A stretch of DNA of 64,000 nt. It comes from JBBROS01 sp038229135. GTDB taxonomy: Bacteria; Pseudomonadota; Alphaproteobacteria; Acetobacterales; Acetobacteraceae. The position numbers and the translations under genes are program-made. Of this stretch, positions 50,361 to 59,066 are shown piece after piece (within the stretch, counting starts at the first letter, position 1; the number at the start of each line of letters is the position of its first letter). The notes beneath the pieces were generated by a model. It had not been told where the DNA came from, did no database searches, and saw nothing but the letters and a program-made list of their open reading frames with translations. The stretch covers positions 1-64,000 of the forward strand of contig JBBROS010000008.1 of assembly GCA_038229135.1 (NCBI GenBank), given 5' to 3'.

Positions 50361-51481
50361 GCGCCAGCTCGGAGTTCGGCGCACGCGTCGCCTCGCTCAT
50401 GTCCGAGCCGTCGCGCGACCATCCGCAAGACCCTGCCCGCCTGGCCCGCGTGGCCCGCACCCGCGTCGAGATGATGGCGCAAGGTGGCGCAATCACGGCC
50501 ACGCTGCAGCGGGAGCGGCCGGCGCTGGCGGCCCTGGCGCGGCTCGTGGCCGGGCGCCGCCCGGACCGGGTGGTGATCCTGGGCTGCGGCGACTCCTGGT
50601 TCATCGGCATGGCGGCGCGCCACGCCTGGGAATCCCTGCTCGGCATCCCGGCCGAGGCGGCGCAGGCGCTGGACTACGCCGCCTATGGCGCGGCGGTGGC
50701 GAATGCGAGCACGCTGGTCATCGGCCTCAGCGCCGGCGGCAACACCCCGGCGGTCATGGCCGCGCTGCGGGCCGCCCATGCCCGCGGCGCCCTGACCATC
50801 GGGGTTTCCAACACGCCGGGCAGCCCGGTCGTCACGGGGTTCGATGCCGGGGTGCACGTCCATGCCACATGCTCGGGCTGGCCGACGCAGTCCAGCACGG
50901 CTGCCATCGCGTTGCTGTGCGCCCTCGCTGCGGCCGTCGCCCATGAACGGCAGCACGGCAGCGCAGACCGGTTCAGCGCGGCCCTGGACCAGATGCCCGC
51001 GCTGATGGACGCGGCCGCCACGGGGCTGGACGGCGCCGCAGCAGCCATCGCCGCCGAGGTCCGGAACGCCGGCCTGGTGCTGTTCACGGGGCTCGGACCG
51101 AACTTCGCGGCGGCGTCGTTCGGGGCGGCCAAGGTGCGGGAGCTGTCCCCGGCCCACGCCCTGGCGATGCCGCTCGAGGAGATGCACCATTACCGCCTGC
51201 CCAAGCGCGGCGACCCGGTGTTCGTGGTCGCCACGGACCCGCCGAGCCGGGAGCGGGCGCTCGACACGGTGCTGGTGGCGCACGAAGTGGGCGCCTGCGC
51301 CGTGGCGGTGCTGGCAGGGCCAGACCCGGACATCGCCGCCCATGCCCGCCACGTGCTGACCCTGCCGCCCGTCATCCCGGCGCTCGCGCCCATGCTGGCG
51401 AGCGTGCCGCTGCACCTGTTCGCCTACCACTTCGCGATGATGAAAGCCGGGGCGGCGAAGGCCGGGGAGGCACCCGGCTGA
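50357..51481 (+). CDS. SIS-domain sugar isomerase/deglycase-like protein 2
   Basis: 374 residues. The first SIS domain has VVILGCGDSWFIGMAARHAWESL and VIGLSAGGNTPAVMAAL; the second has LFTGLGPNFAAASFGAAKVRELS and LPLEEMHHYRLPKRGDPVFVVATD with the catalytic Glu/His pair. About the same length as the first SIS protein but clearly divergent from it, so it probably handles a second substrate or a second step. Start overlaps the PotC stop and end overlaps the second kinase start. Confidence 0.85.
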   Translation: MSASSEFGARVASLMSEPSRDHPQDPARLARVARTRVEMMAQGGAITATLQRERPALAALARLVAGRRPDRVVILGCGDSWFIGMAARHAWESLLGIPAEAAQALDYAAYGAAVANASTLVIGLSAGGNTPAVMAALRAAHARGALTIGVSNTPGSPVVTGFDAGVHVHATCSGWPTQSSTAAIALLCALAAAVAHERQHGSADRFSAALDQMPALMDAAATGLDGAAAAIAAEVRNAGLVLFTGLGPNFAAASFGAAKVRELSPAHALAMPLEEMHHYRLPKRGDPVFVVATDPPSRERALDTVLVAHEVGACAVAVLAGPDPDIAAHARHVLTLPPVIPALAPMLASVPLHLFAYHFAMMKAGAAKAGEAPG

Positions 51482-52527
51482 TGGTGGACCTGTTCACCTG
51501 CGGCGGGATCATCCTCGACTCCGTGGTGGCAGCCGACGGGACGGTGCAGCCCGGCAGCCTCGGCGGCAACGCCGCCTACTCCGCGGCAGGCGCCAGGCTG
51601 TGGGCCAAGCCGGGCTGCGTCGGCGTCATCCCACGCAACTTCCCGGTCCAGCTGGTCGAAATGCTGCGCACCGCCGGCGTGGACACGTCCGGGCTGCACG
51701 CGGCCGGGGTGGACGTGCCGGGGTCCGAATGGTTCTTCCACCAGGCCGACGGTAGCCGGACGGATCAGCTCCATGGACCCATGGACCTCGTGCCGCCCGG
51801 CATCCGCCTGCTGCCGGCCGAGGCGCTGGCGTTGCAGGCACGCCTCCGCGCCGGCTCCAGCGCGGACGGCTTCGGGGCGTTCCGCGCGGCGCACCCGGTG
51901 GAGCCGCACCACGTTCCAGCGCCGTTCTGGCGCCCTGGCGTAGGCGTCCACCTGGCTCCGAACCGAATGGACGCGCAACACCGCCTGCTTCGGCGCGCGC
52001 GGCAGGAGGGTGCGGTGGTGTCCATGGATCCGGGGCGCCACGCGGACGGCATGACAGACGCGGACCTGGCGGCCGTCCTGACGGGTTGCGACGTTTTCCT
52101 GCCCAGCGAGAAGGAGCTGCGCACCCTCGTTCCGGGCGAGGCGCCGGAGCATGCGGTGGCGGCGCTGGCCGGGCGCGGCGCCGCCGTGGTGGGCAAGCTC
52201 GGGCCGGCCGGTTGCATCGTGGCGGATCCGCGATCCCTCGCGCTGGTGGCCGTGCCCGCCTGCCCCGTGGCCGCGCCGGACCCGACCGGCGCCGGAGATG
52301 CGTTCTGCGGCGGGTTCCTCGCCGGGCTCCTCCGGACGAAGGACCCGGTGCTGGCGGCGTGCTTCGGCACGGTGTCGGCCTCGTTCGCGGTGGAGGGCTT
52401 CGGCCCCGCCCGCCTGCTTGCCGCAAGCGCTGCCGAGGCGCTACTCCGGCTGCGCTGGCTTGCGGCACGGGTGCCGGCCGCGCACACCCACGGGCTGGAC
52501 ACGGCGCTGCAACGGGAGCTGGCATGA
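51481..52527 (+). CDS. PfkB-family sugar kinase 2
   Basis: 348 residues. FTCGGIILDSVV, the substrate loop GSLGGNAAYSAAGARLW, FLPSEKELRTLVPG, VVGKLGPAGCIV and DPTGAGDAFCGGFLAGLL with the catalytic Asp define a ribokinase-family kinase. It directly follows the second SIS gene, repeating the SIS-PfkB pairing at 45676-47619. The C-terminus extends by about 30 residues beyond the first kinase. Confidence 0.9.
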   Translation: MVDLFTCGGIILDSVVAADGTVQPGSLGGNAAYSAAGARLWAKPGCVGVIPRNFPVQLVEMLRTAGVDTSGLHAAGVDVPGSEWFFHQADGSRTDQLHGPMDLVPPGIRLLPAEALALQARLRAGSSADGFGAFRAAHPVEPHHVPAPFWRPGVGVHLAPNRMDAQHRLLRRARQEGAVVSMDPGRHADGMTDADLAAVLTGCDVFLPSEKELRTLVPGEAPEHAVAALAGRGAAVVGKLGPAGCIVADPRSLALVAVPACPVAAPDPTGAGDAFCGGFLAGLLRTKDPVLAACFGTVSASFAVEGFGPARLLAASAAEALLRLRWLAARVPAAHTHGLDTALQRELA

Positions 52528-53405
52528 CGGACTGCACGCAATCGGCCATCGGCGGCCCCGGCGCGATCATTGCGGCGCTGCACCTGCCGAGCCTCCGCAC
52601 CGGGCCGGGACGGTCCGTGGCGCACCTGGAAGACTACGCGCTCACCAACGCCGCAGTGTTCGCCAGCGCAGGCATCCCCGCCCTGATGCTGCAGGACCAG
52701 ACACGCGAGACCGGCCCGGCCCGGCCCGAAACGGTCGCCGTGATGGCAAGCCTCGGCCGCCTGATCCGCCACACGCACCCGGCCATGCGCCTGGGCATCA
52801 TCATGCAGGCGCATGATGCGGAGGCACCCCTGGCCGTCGCCCATGCGTGCGGGGCGCATTTCGTGCGGCTCAAGGTGTTCGTCGCTGCCGCAATGACCGC
52901 CGAGGGCCCGCGCACCGGCCTGGGCGTGGCAGCCCAGGCCACCCGCCACGCCTTGCAGCGCCCCGACATCGCCATTCTGGCCGACGTGTTCGACCGCACG
53001 AGCGTGCCGATGGCCGACATCGCCCCCGCCGAAGCCGCGCGCTGGGCCGAGCAGCTCGGCGCCGATGCGCTGGTGCTGACCGGCGGCAGCTTCGCCGACA
53101 CGCTCGGCCGCATCGGTGCGGCACGGGCGGCCGGCGTGCGGCGGCCCATCCTCGTGGGCGGCAGCGTCACGGCGGACAACGTGGCCGAAGCCCTGCACCA
53201 TGCGGACGGCGCCATCGTCAGCACGTCGATTATGCTGGACGGCCCTGGGCACGGCCTGCTGCGCTGGGATGCCGGCAAGGCCTTGGCGCTGATGGACCGC
53301 GTGCGGTCGATGGCGCTGACGGACCGCGTGCGGTCAGTGGCACCGACGGACCGCGTGCGGTCCGTGGCGCCGACGGACCGCGTGCGCGGGGCCGCGCATG
53401 GCTGA
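52524..53405 (+). CDS. BtpA/SgcQ-family TIM-barrel protein with C-terminal repeats
   Basis: 293 residues. IIAALHLPSLRTGPG, LMLQDQTRETGP, RLGIIMQAHDAEAPLAVAHACGAHFVRLKVFVAAAMT, ADALVLTGGSFADTLGRI and GGSVTADNVAEALHHADGAIVSTSIM match the BtpA/SgcQ family. The function of the family is poorly known; SgcQ sits in an E. coli sugar operon, and the phosphate-binding GGSVT loop suggests a sugar phosphate ligand. Residues 256-291 are four 9-residue repeats (x-T-D-R-V-R-S-V-A) not expected for the fold. Overlaps the deacetylase gene by eight bases. Confidence 0.82.
   Translation: MTDCTQSAIGGPGAIIAALHLPSLRTGPGRSVAHLEDYALTNAAVFASAGIPALMLQDQTRETGPARPETVAVMASLGRLIRHTHPAMRLGIIMQAHDAEAPLAVAHACGAHFVRLKVFVAAAMTAEGPRTGLGVAAQATRHALQRPDIAILADVFDRTSVPMADIAPAEAARWAEQLGADALVLTGGSFADTLGRIGAARAAGVRRPILVGGSVTADNVAEALHHADGAIVSTSIMLDGPGHGLLRWDAGKALALMDRVRSMALTDRVRSVAPTDRVRSVAPTDRVRGAAHG
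53289..53396. repeat. 27-bp tandem repeat at the 3' end of the BtpA-like gene
   Basis: Four units of 27 bases start at 53289, 53316, 53343 and 53370, each with the core GACCGCGTGCGG; the fourth ends divergently. They keep the reading frame and end two bases before the ATG of the next gene. Confidence 0.9.
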
Positions 53406-54345
53406 CCCGGTCGACCCGGCCGGGCGGGACTTCGCCGGCTACCGCAACGCCCCACCCCCGGTGCGCTGGCCCGGCGGCGCACGGCTCGCGCTGTCGGTCG
53501 TGGTCAACGTCGAGGAAGGCGCCGAGCTATCCATCGGCATGGGCGACGAAGCCAACGAGCACGTCTACGAGGCCACCGAGCGCGTGGAGGGCGTGCGCGA
53601 CCTGTGCATGGAAAGCCACTACGAATACGGCACGCGCGCCGGGTGGCCGCGCCTGCGTGCCCTGCTCCGCCGCCACGGCGTCCGGGCCACGCTCAACGCC
53701 AACGGGCGTGCCCTGGCCCTGTCGCCCTGGATCGCGGCCGAGGCGGTCCTGGACGGGCACGAGGTGTCCGCCCACGGCTGGCGCTGGGAGCGGCACGTCC
53801 ACATGGACGAGGCCACCGAGCGCGCCGCCATCGCCCGCACCGTGGCTGCCATAACAGCCGCGTCCGGCACGCCCCCGGTCGGCTGGCACACCCGCTCGGC
53901 CACCTCGGCCGACACCCGGCGGCTGCTCGTGGAACAGGGCGGGTTCCTCTACGACAGCAACGCCTACAACGACGACCTGCCCTACGTGCAGACCGTGCTC
54001 GGGCGCCCGCACGTGGTGCTGCCCTATGCGTTCGACACCAACGACATGCGGTTCTCCAACGGCCAGTTCGTCTTCGGCGACGACTTCGCCCGCTACTGCA
54101 TCGACGCCTTCGACCAGCTCTACGCGGAAGCCGGGCATGCGCCGCGCATGATGTCGGTCGGGCTGCACCTCCGGATCATCGGGCGGCCCGGGCGGATCGG
54201 CGGGCTGGAGCGGTTCCTCGCCCATGCGGCGGCGCGGCCCGGCGTGTGGTTCGCCCGGCGGGACGAGATCGCCCACGCGTGGCGCGAGGGGGTCGGCCTG
54301 CCGCCATGGTCGCCACGACCCTCCCTGTCGGTGTTCGCGGCATGA
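53398..54345 (+). CDS. Polysaccharide-deacetylase-fold enzyme (PuuE-type)
   Basis: 315 residues. GYRNAPPPVRWPGGARLALSVVVNVEEGAE is the start of the PuuE/allantoinase-like subgroup, in which the classical TFDDG reads VNVEEG. VSAHGWRWERHVHM gives the metal-binding histidines, and DSNAYNDDLPY and LHLRIIGRPGRIGGLERF follow. Members open ureide rings or remove acyl groups. As the last gene of the operon it may remove an N-acyl or ureido group from the imported compound. A second such enzyme is at 62210. Confidence 0.88.
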   Translation: MADPVDPAGRDFAGYRNAPPPVRWPGGARLALSVVVNVEEGAELSIGMGDEANEHVYEATERVEGVRDLCMESHYEYGTRAGWPRLRALLRRHGVRATLNANGRALALSPWIAAEAVLDGHEVSAHGWRWERHVHMDEATERAAIARTVAAITAASGTPPVGWHTRSATSADTRRLLVEQGGFLYDSNAYNDDLPYVQTVLGRPHVVLPYAFDTNDMRFSNGQFVFGDDFARYCIDAFDQLYAEAGHAPRMMSVGLHLRIIGRPGRIGGLERFLAHAAARPGVWFARRDEIAHAWREGVGLPPWSPRPSLSVFAA

Positions 54346-54385
54346 CGGAGCGGGCGAGCGTGTTGGCGAGGTGCCGAACGGTGGC

Positions 54386-55897
54386 CTACGGAGCCAGCCA
54401 GCCATCGTAGAAGCGCCGCACGTGGGGCATCACGTCCTGCGCCATCTGGCGGCGCGCCGCCTCGGCCCCGGTCAGTGGCATGGCCATCCGCCCGGCGATG
54501 TCCCGCAGCACGGCGTCGCGGTCCACCCGGGTGAAGCGGCCCTGGTGGTAGATGGTTTCGCCGCCGACCATCACCGTCTGCACCGCAGCGCTCTTGGCCC
54601 GTTGCACGAGCACGTCCAGCAGCGGCAGGTCCGGGTTCTGGTAGGGGTAGGTCACGGCATCCCAGTCGAGCAGCACCAGATCTGCCGCGCAGCCGGGTGA
54701 GAGGCGGCCGATGCGGTCCCCGAAGGGTGTGGTGCCGGCGCCGCCCTCGGTGGCCATCCGCAGCACGCCGGCGGCCGTGGGGCATGGCGCGTCGATGCCC
54801 CCGTGTGCGAGGGGGGCGCGATGCACGTTCAGCACCATGCGCATCTCCTGCAGCATGTCCCTGTCGTCGTTGATGCCGGCCTCGTCCATGCCGATGGCGA
54901 CCGGGATGCCGTGGGCCTGGAAGCGGTTGAGCGGGGCCAGGCCGCTTCTCAGCCGGAAGTTGGAGCTGCAGTTGTGGCACACGCGCGTGCCGGTATGGGC
55001 GCAGAGCTCGATGTCCGCCTCGTTCATCCACACGCCGTGGCCCAGCGTGAGGCGCGGCCCCGTGAGCCCCACGGCGTGCAGGTGCGCGAAGGCGGAGCCG
55101 CCAGTGCGCCTTGTGGCGTACTCCCGCTGGTAGGGGGTTTCCAGCAGGTGCATGTGCATCGGCACCCCGGCCTCGGCAGAGAGCCTGCCCGCCATCTCCA
55201 GCGCCGTGTCCGACAGCCAGTGGAGGTTGGCCGGCGCCAGCTGCACCCGCACCAGCGCATCGTCGGCAAGCTCCTCCCGGAGGGTGTGGAAGATCGCGGC
55301 CTGGTCCTCGAGCGAGAGGGTGAAGCGCGCGAAATAGTCTGCCATGGCAGGGCGCAGCGTGGGTGGAAGACGAGCCACGAAGTCCCGGTCGGCCTCATAC
55401 ACCAGCCGGTTCTGGTCCCGCAGCGCCATGGAGTAGGAGGCCCGCATGCCGATGGCCCGATAGGCCCGGACGACGTCGCGCCCCGCCGCCAGCACCTGGT
55501 CCGGCGTGCCTGGCGCACGGCTGTGCAGGTGCTGCACGGTGGTGACACCGCTCGCGATCATCTCGAAGGCGGAGAACAGCGTGTCCTCGAAGAACGGCAC
55601 GTCCCGGAGGGCGAGCCGGCTCGCGAACCATAGCTCGAGCGGCAGGTCCGGCGAGCCGAGCTGCAGCGGCGTCAGGCCCACATGGTGGTGCGCGTTGACC
55701 AGCCCGGGGATGACGGCCATGCGCGGGCTGCCGACCCGGTTCGCCTGCGGATGCTGCGCCGCCAACTCCGCGAACGGCCCCACGGCCTGCACCAGGCCGC
55801 CCTCCACCAGCACCGCGCCAGCCGGGTGCAGTACCGGCGCACCGTCCGAACCGAAGCGCTCCAGCACGAAGGCGCCCTGGACCAGTGTCGCTGCCAT
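54386..55897 (-). CDS. Metal-dependent amidohydrolase (TrzA/AtzB/SsnA-like deaminase)
   Basis: 503 residues. VIPGLVNAHHHVG holds the first metal histidines, MHMHLLETPYQREYA and LTLGHGVWMNEADIELCAHTG the next His and the catalytic Glu/His, CHNCSSNFRLRSG and GIPVAIGMDEAGINDDRDML the final Asp. GCAADLVLLDWDAVTYPYQ is the returning beta-sandwich part. The subgroup deaminates or dechlorinates N-heterocycles (8-oxoguanine deaminase, atrazine hydrolases). It is divergent from the second Pot-type importer, which may bring in the heterocycle. Confidence 0.9.
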   Translation of the reverse strand: MAATLVQGAFVLERFGSDGAPVLHPAGAVLVEGGLVQAVGPFAELAAQHPQANRVGSPRMAVIPGLVNAHHHVGLTPLQLGSPDLPLELWFASRLALRDVPFFEDTLFSAFEMIASGVTTVQHLHSRAPGTPDQVLAAGRDVVRAYRAIGMRASYSMALRDQNRLVYEADRDFVARLPPTLRPAMADYFARFTLSLEDQAAIFHTLREELADDALVRVQLAPANLHWLSDTALEMAGRLSAEAGVPMHMHLLETPYQREYATRRTGGSAFAHLHAVGLTGPRLTLGHGVWMNEADIELCAHTGTRVCHNCSSNFRLRSGLAPLNRFQAHGIPVAIGMDEAGINDDRDMLQEMRMVLNVHRAPLAHGGIDAPCPTAAGVLRMATEGGAGTTPFGDRIGRLSPGCAADLVLLDWDAVTYPYQNPDLPLLDVLVQRAKSAAVQTVMVGGETIYHQGRFTRVDRDAVLRDIAGRMAMPLTGAEAARRQMAQDVMPHVRRFYDGWLAP

Positions 55898-55925
55898 CGC
55901 TACCCCCGCTCGTTGTGGATCCGTG

Positions 55926-56034
55926 GTCGTTTGCCGTCCGGGTCGTTCGGAGTCGCGGTCGTTCCAGTCGGGGTCGTCCCCAGTCGGGGTCGTCCCCAGT
56001 GGGGGGCGTTCAGTCCGGGTCGTTTGCGATCCGG
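55926..56034. repeat. Degenerate 14-16-bp tandem repeats in divergent intergenic region
   Basis: About seven units beginning GTCGTT or GTCGTC follow each other with 14-16-base spacing, two of them nearly identical (CAGTCGGGGTCGTCCC). They fill most of the gap between the amidohydrolase and binding-protein starts, where promoters for both must lie. Confidence 0.8.
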
Positions 56035-56088
56035 CATGGCGCTTGCTAGCACGCAGGCATCGAAACGAGCGATGGAGCGCAAGCCACT

Positions 56089-57126
56089 ATGCAACAGGAC
56101 CACCCGACCCGGCGCAAGGCCCTCCTCCTCGGCGCCGGGGCCACGCTGGCCATGCCGGCCATCCTGCGCGCGCAGACGCGGGAGCTGGTGGTGGGCGGCG
56201 CTGCCAGCCACAAGCCGTGGGTCGAGACATACGTGCAGCCGCTCTTCGAGAAGAAATACGGCGCCCGCCTGACCTTCGAGGGCACGCGCTCGTTGGTGAA
56301 CCTCGAGAAGATGCAAAAGAACAAGGATCGGCCCTACCTTTCGGTGGTGCAGATGGACGATCCGGTGATGATCCTGGCCGTTCGCGAAGGCCTGCTCGAG
56401 CCCCTCACCCCGGCGCTTGCGCCCAACATGGGCAAGCTCAAGCCCGGCACGCTGCACATGGGCGGGCAATGGGCCAACTACCTGCAGCCCTGGCAGGGCA
56501 TCGCCTACAACACCAACACGCTCAAGACGCCGCCCACTTCCTGGGCAGACGCGTTCGACCCTCGCTACAAGGGACGCATCATCCTGCCGTCGCTGCAGAA
56601 CACCGAGGGGCTCGCCAACCTGTTCATGGCCGCGCACCTGCAGGACGGCAAGCCGATGGACGCCGCCATGCGCGACACGGAGGCCGGGTTCCGCAAGCTG
56701 GCCGCCCTCAAGCCCAACCTGCTGACCATATACAACCAGATGCCGCAAGCCTTCAGCCTGCTGGAGCAGGGGGAAGCCACCATGATCCTGGGTGCGCTGT
56801 CGTCGTTCGCGCTCGAGCGGCGGAAGGAGGGCGCACCGGTGGGCCTCGCCGCACCCAAGGAGGGCATCTTCGCCGTCCCGTCCGGCATCGCGCTCGTCAA
56901 GGGCGGGCCGAACCCGGAGCTTGCGGCGGCCTACGTGAACGAGCTGCTGGGGGCCGAGGTCCAGGGCGCCATCGCGCCGCCCACCTTCGCGCTGCCCACC
57001 AACGTGGACGTGCCGCCGCCGCCGGGCATGCCGACCGGGGTGGTGGTGCATTCCATCGATTGGGCCTTCGTGGCCGAGAACCGCAATGCCTGGGTGCAGC
57101 GCTGGGACCGCGAAATGGCCATGTAG
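56089..57126 (+). CDS. Pot-type periplasmic binding protein, second Pot system
   Basis: 345 residues with a twin-arginine signal (TRRKALLLGAGATLAMPAILRAQ). RELVVGGAASHKPWVETYVQPLFEKKYGARLTFEG, QPWQGIAYNTNTLKTPPTSWADAFDPRYKGRI and NLLTIYNQMPQAFSLLEQGEATMILG fit family 1 binding proteins. It shares only the general pattern with the pair at 43536-45664. First gene of a four-gene importer operon. Confidence 0.9.
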   Translation: MQQDHPTRRKALLLGAGATLAMPAILRAQTRELVVGGAASHKPWVETYVQPLFEKKYGARLTFEGTRSLVNLEKMQKNKDRPYLSVVQMDDPVMILAVREGLLEPLTPALAPNMGKLKPGTLHMGGQWANYLQPWQGIAYNTNTLKTPPTSWADAFDPRYKGRIILPSLQNTEGLANLFMAAHLQDGKPMDAAMRDTEAGFRKLAALKPNLLTIYNQMPQAFSLLEQGEATMILGALSSFALERRKEGAPVGLAAPKEGIFAVPSGIALVKGGPNPELAAAYVNELLGAEVQGAIAPPTFALPTNVDVPPPPGMPTGVVVHSIDWAFVAENRNAWVQRWDREMAM

Positions 57127-57129
57127 CGG

Positions 57130-58203
57130 ATGGCGGCTTTCCTCGACATACGCGGCGCCGCCAAGTCGTTCGGGGGCACCGCGGTGCTGGGCGGCGTGGA
57201 CCTGGCGGTTGCGAAGGGCGAGTTCGTGTCGTTGCTCGGCCCCTCCGGCTGCGGCAAGACGACGCTGCTCCGCATCGTGGCCGGGCTGCTGCGGGCCGAC
57301 GCAGGGACGGTCAGGCTGGACGGCGAGGCCCTGGCCGCGAAGCCGCCGCACAGGCGGGACGTGGGCGTGGTGTTCCAGAACTACGCCCTGTTCCCGCATC
57401 TGACGGTGGGCGACAACGTGGCGTTCGGCCTGCACGCCCGCGGTGTGGCCCGGGCCGAGGCACGGCGCGTCGCGGCACGGTTCCTGGCCCTGGTGCAAAT
57501 GGCCGACTTCGCCCCCCGCCCGGTGCAGGCGTTGTCCGGCGGGCAGCAGCAGCGCGTGGCGGTGGCCCGCGCCCTGGCAGTCGGCCCCAAGCTGCTGCTG
57601 CTCGACGAGCCGTTCTCGGCGCTGGACCGCAAACTGCGCGAGATGATGCAGATCGAGCTGCGCCGCCTGCTGCGGGAACTGGGCACGACGGCCGTGTTCG
57701 TGACACACAACCAGGACGAGGCCCTGGTCATGTCCGACCGCATCGCCGTGATGAACATGGGCGCCATCGAGCAGGTGTCCGACCCGGACACCCTGTACCG
57801 CCGCCCCGCCACGGCGTTCGCGCTGGCCTTCGTGGGCCTGTCCACCCGGCTGGACGGCGTCGTCACCCACGACGCAGGCGGGGACGTCACGGTGCAGACG
57901 GCGTTCGGCCCCTTGCGCGGGCCCGGCCGGTTCATGCCGGGCAGCCAGGTGACGGTCGGCATCCGCCCCGAGCGGATCGTCTTCGGCCGGCCACGGGCGG
58001 GGGACAACGCCATCCGTGCCCGGCTGCGCGACCTCGTGTTCCAGGGCTCCCGCATCCAGGCGCACTTCACGTCGACCGAGCATGAGCCGGTCGTCGTGGA
58101 AAGCATCTCCGGCGTTCCCGCCGGCGCCGAGCCCGGCGCGGAGCTGGATCTGTCCTGGCCCGCGGCGGACACGCTGGTCCTGCCAAGGCAGGGCAGCGCG
58201 TGA
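57130..58203 (+). CDS. Pot-type ABC ATPase, second Pot system (PotA-like)
   Basis: 357 residues, ATG three bases after the binding-protein stop. Walker A GPSGCGKTTLL, VFQNYALFPHLTVGDNVAFGL, signature LSGGQQQRVAVARAL, Walker B LLLDEPFSALDRKLR and a C-terminal TOBE domain (TVGIRPERIVFG). Overlaps the next gene by four bases. Confidence 0.93.
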   Translation: MAAFLDIRGAAKSFGGTAVLGGVDLAVAKGEFVSLLGPSGCGKTTLLRIVAGLLRADAGTVRLDGEALAAKPPHRRDVGVVFQNYALFPHLTVGDNVAFGLHARGVARAEARRVAARFLALVQMADFAPRPVQALSGGQQQRVAVARALAVGPKLLLLDEPFSALDRKLREMMQIELRRLLRELGTTAVFVTHNQDEALVMSDRIAVMNMGAIEQVSDPDTLYRRPATAFALAFVGLSTRLDGVVTHDAGGDVTVQTAFGPLRGPGRFMPGSQVTVGIRPERIVFGRPRAGDNAIRARLRDLVFQGSRIQAHFTSTEHEPVVVESISGVPAGAEPGAELDLSWPAADTLVLPRQGSA

Positions 58204-59066
58204 TCCACGACCGCGTGGGGTGGCTGGCGCTGCCGGCGGTGGGCTATCTGGGCCTCGCCTACGCGTTCCCTTTGCTGTGGCTGCTCTCGCGCAGCGTCTT
58301 GGGGCCGGACGGCTTCTCGCTCGCGCAGTTCACGGGGTTCCTCGCCGATCCCTACTCCTGGCGGGTGATCGGCAACACCTTGCGCGTTGCCGTGTGGGTG
58401 ACGCTGCTTTGCTTGCTGGTGGGCTTCCCCACTGCCGTGGCACTGGCCCGGGCGCGGGGTGCGGCACAGGCGCTGCTGCTGGTGGCGGTCATCCTGCCGC
58501 TGTCGGTGGGCGTCGTGGTCAAGGCATTCGCCTGGCAGATCGTGCTCCGGCGCGATGGGGTGCTCGCGCAGGGCCTGGTGGCGCTCGGCCTGGCCGATGA
58601 GGCGCCGCGGCTGCTGTTCACCGAAACCGGCCTGGTGCTGGGGGCGGCCAACGTGTTCCTGCCATTCATGGTGCTGCCGATCTACTCGCTGCTGCGCCTG
58701 GTGGACCCGCGTCTGTCGGAAGCAGGCGCCACGCTCGGCGCAACCCCCTCCTATCGCTTCCGCCGCATCCTGCTGCCGCTCACCATGCCCGGTATCGTCA
58801 GCGGCGCGGCCTTCGTGTTCTCGCTGTCGGTGTCCATGTTCGTCATCCCGAGCCTGCTGATGGGCGACCGCTTCCAGACCTTGGCCACGCTGACCGGACG
58901 CTCGTTCCTGCTCATGCGCAACGAGGCACTCGGCTCCACCACGGCCGTCGTGCTGCTGGTGCTGTGCGTGGCCATCGTGGTGGGCAGCGCATGGCTGGCG
59001 CAGCGCATCGGGCGCCCGGGCGCGGCGGCTGAAGGCCGCGCCCCCCGCCCGGCGTCGAGGGCATGA
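58200..59066 (+). CDS. Pot-type ABC permease 1, second Pot system (PotB-like)
   Basis: 288 residues, GTG start overlapping the ATPase stop (GTGA). LGLAYAFPLLWLLSRSVLGPDGFS is the PotB N-terminal region and SEAGATLGATPSYRFRRILLPLTMPG the EAA loop. The C-terminal 20 residues are Arg/Ala/Pro-rich. Confidence 0.92.
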   Translation: MIHDRVGWLALPAVGYLGLAYAFPLLWLLSRSVLGPDGFSLAQFTGFLADPYSWRVIGNTLRVAVWVTLLCLLVGFPTAVALARARGAAQALLLVAVILPLSVGVVVKAFAWQIVLRRDGVLAQGLVALGLADEAPRLLFTETGLVLGAANVFLPFMVLPIYSLLRLVDPRLSEAGATLGATPSYRFRRILLPLTMPGIVSGAAFVFSLSVSMFVIPSLLMGDRFQTLATLTGRSFLLMRNEALGSTTAVVLLVLCVAIVVGSAWLAQRIGRPGAAAEGRAPRPASRA

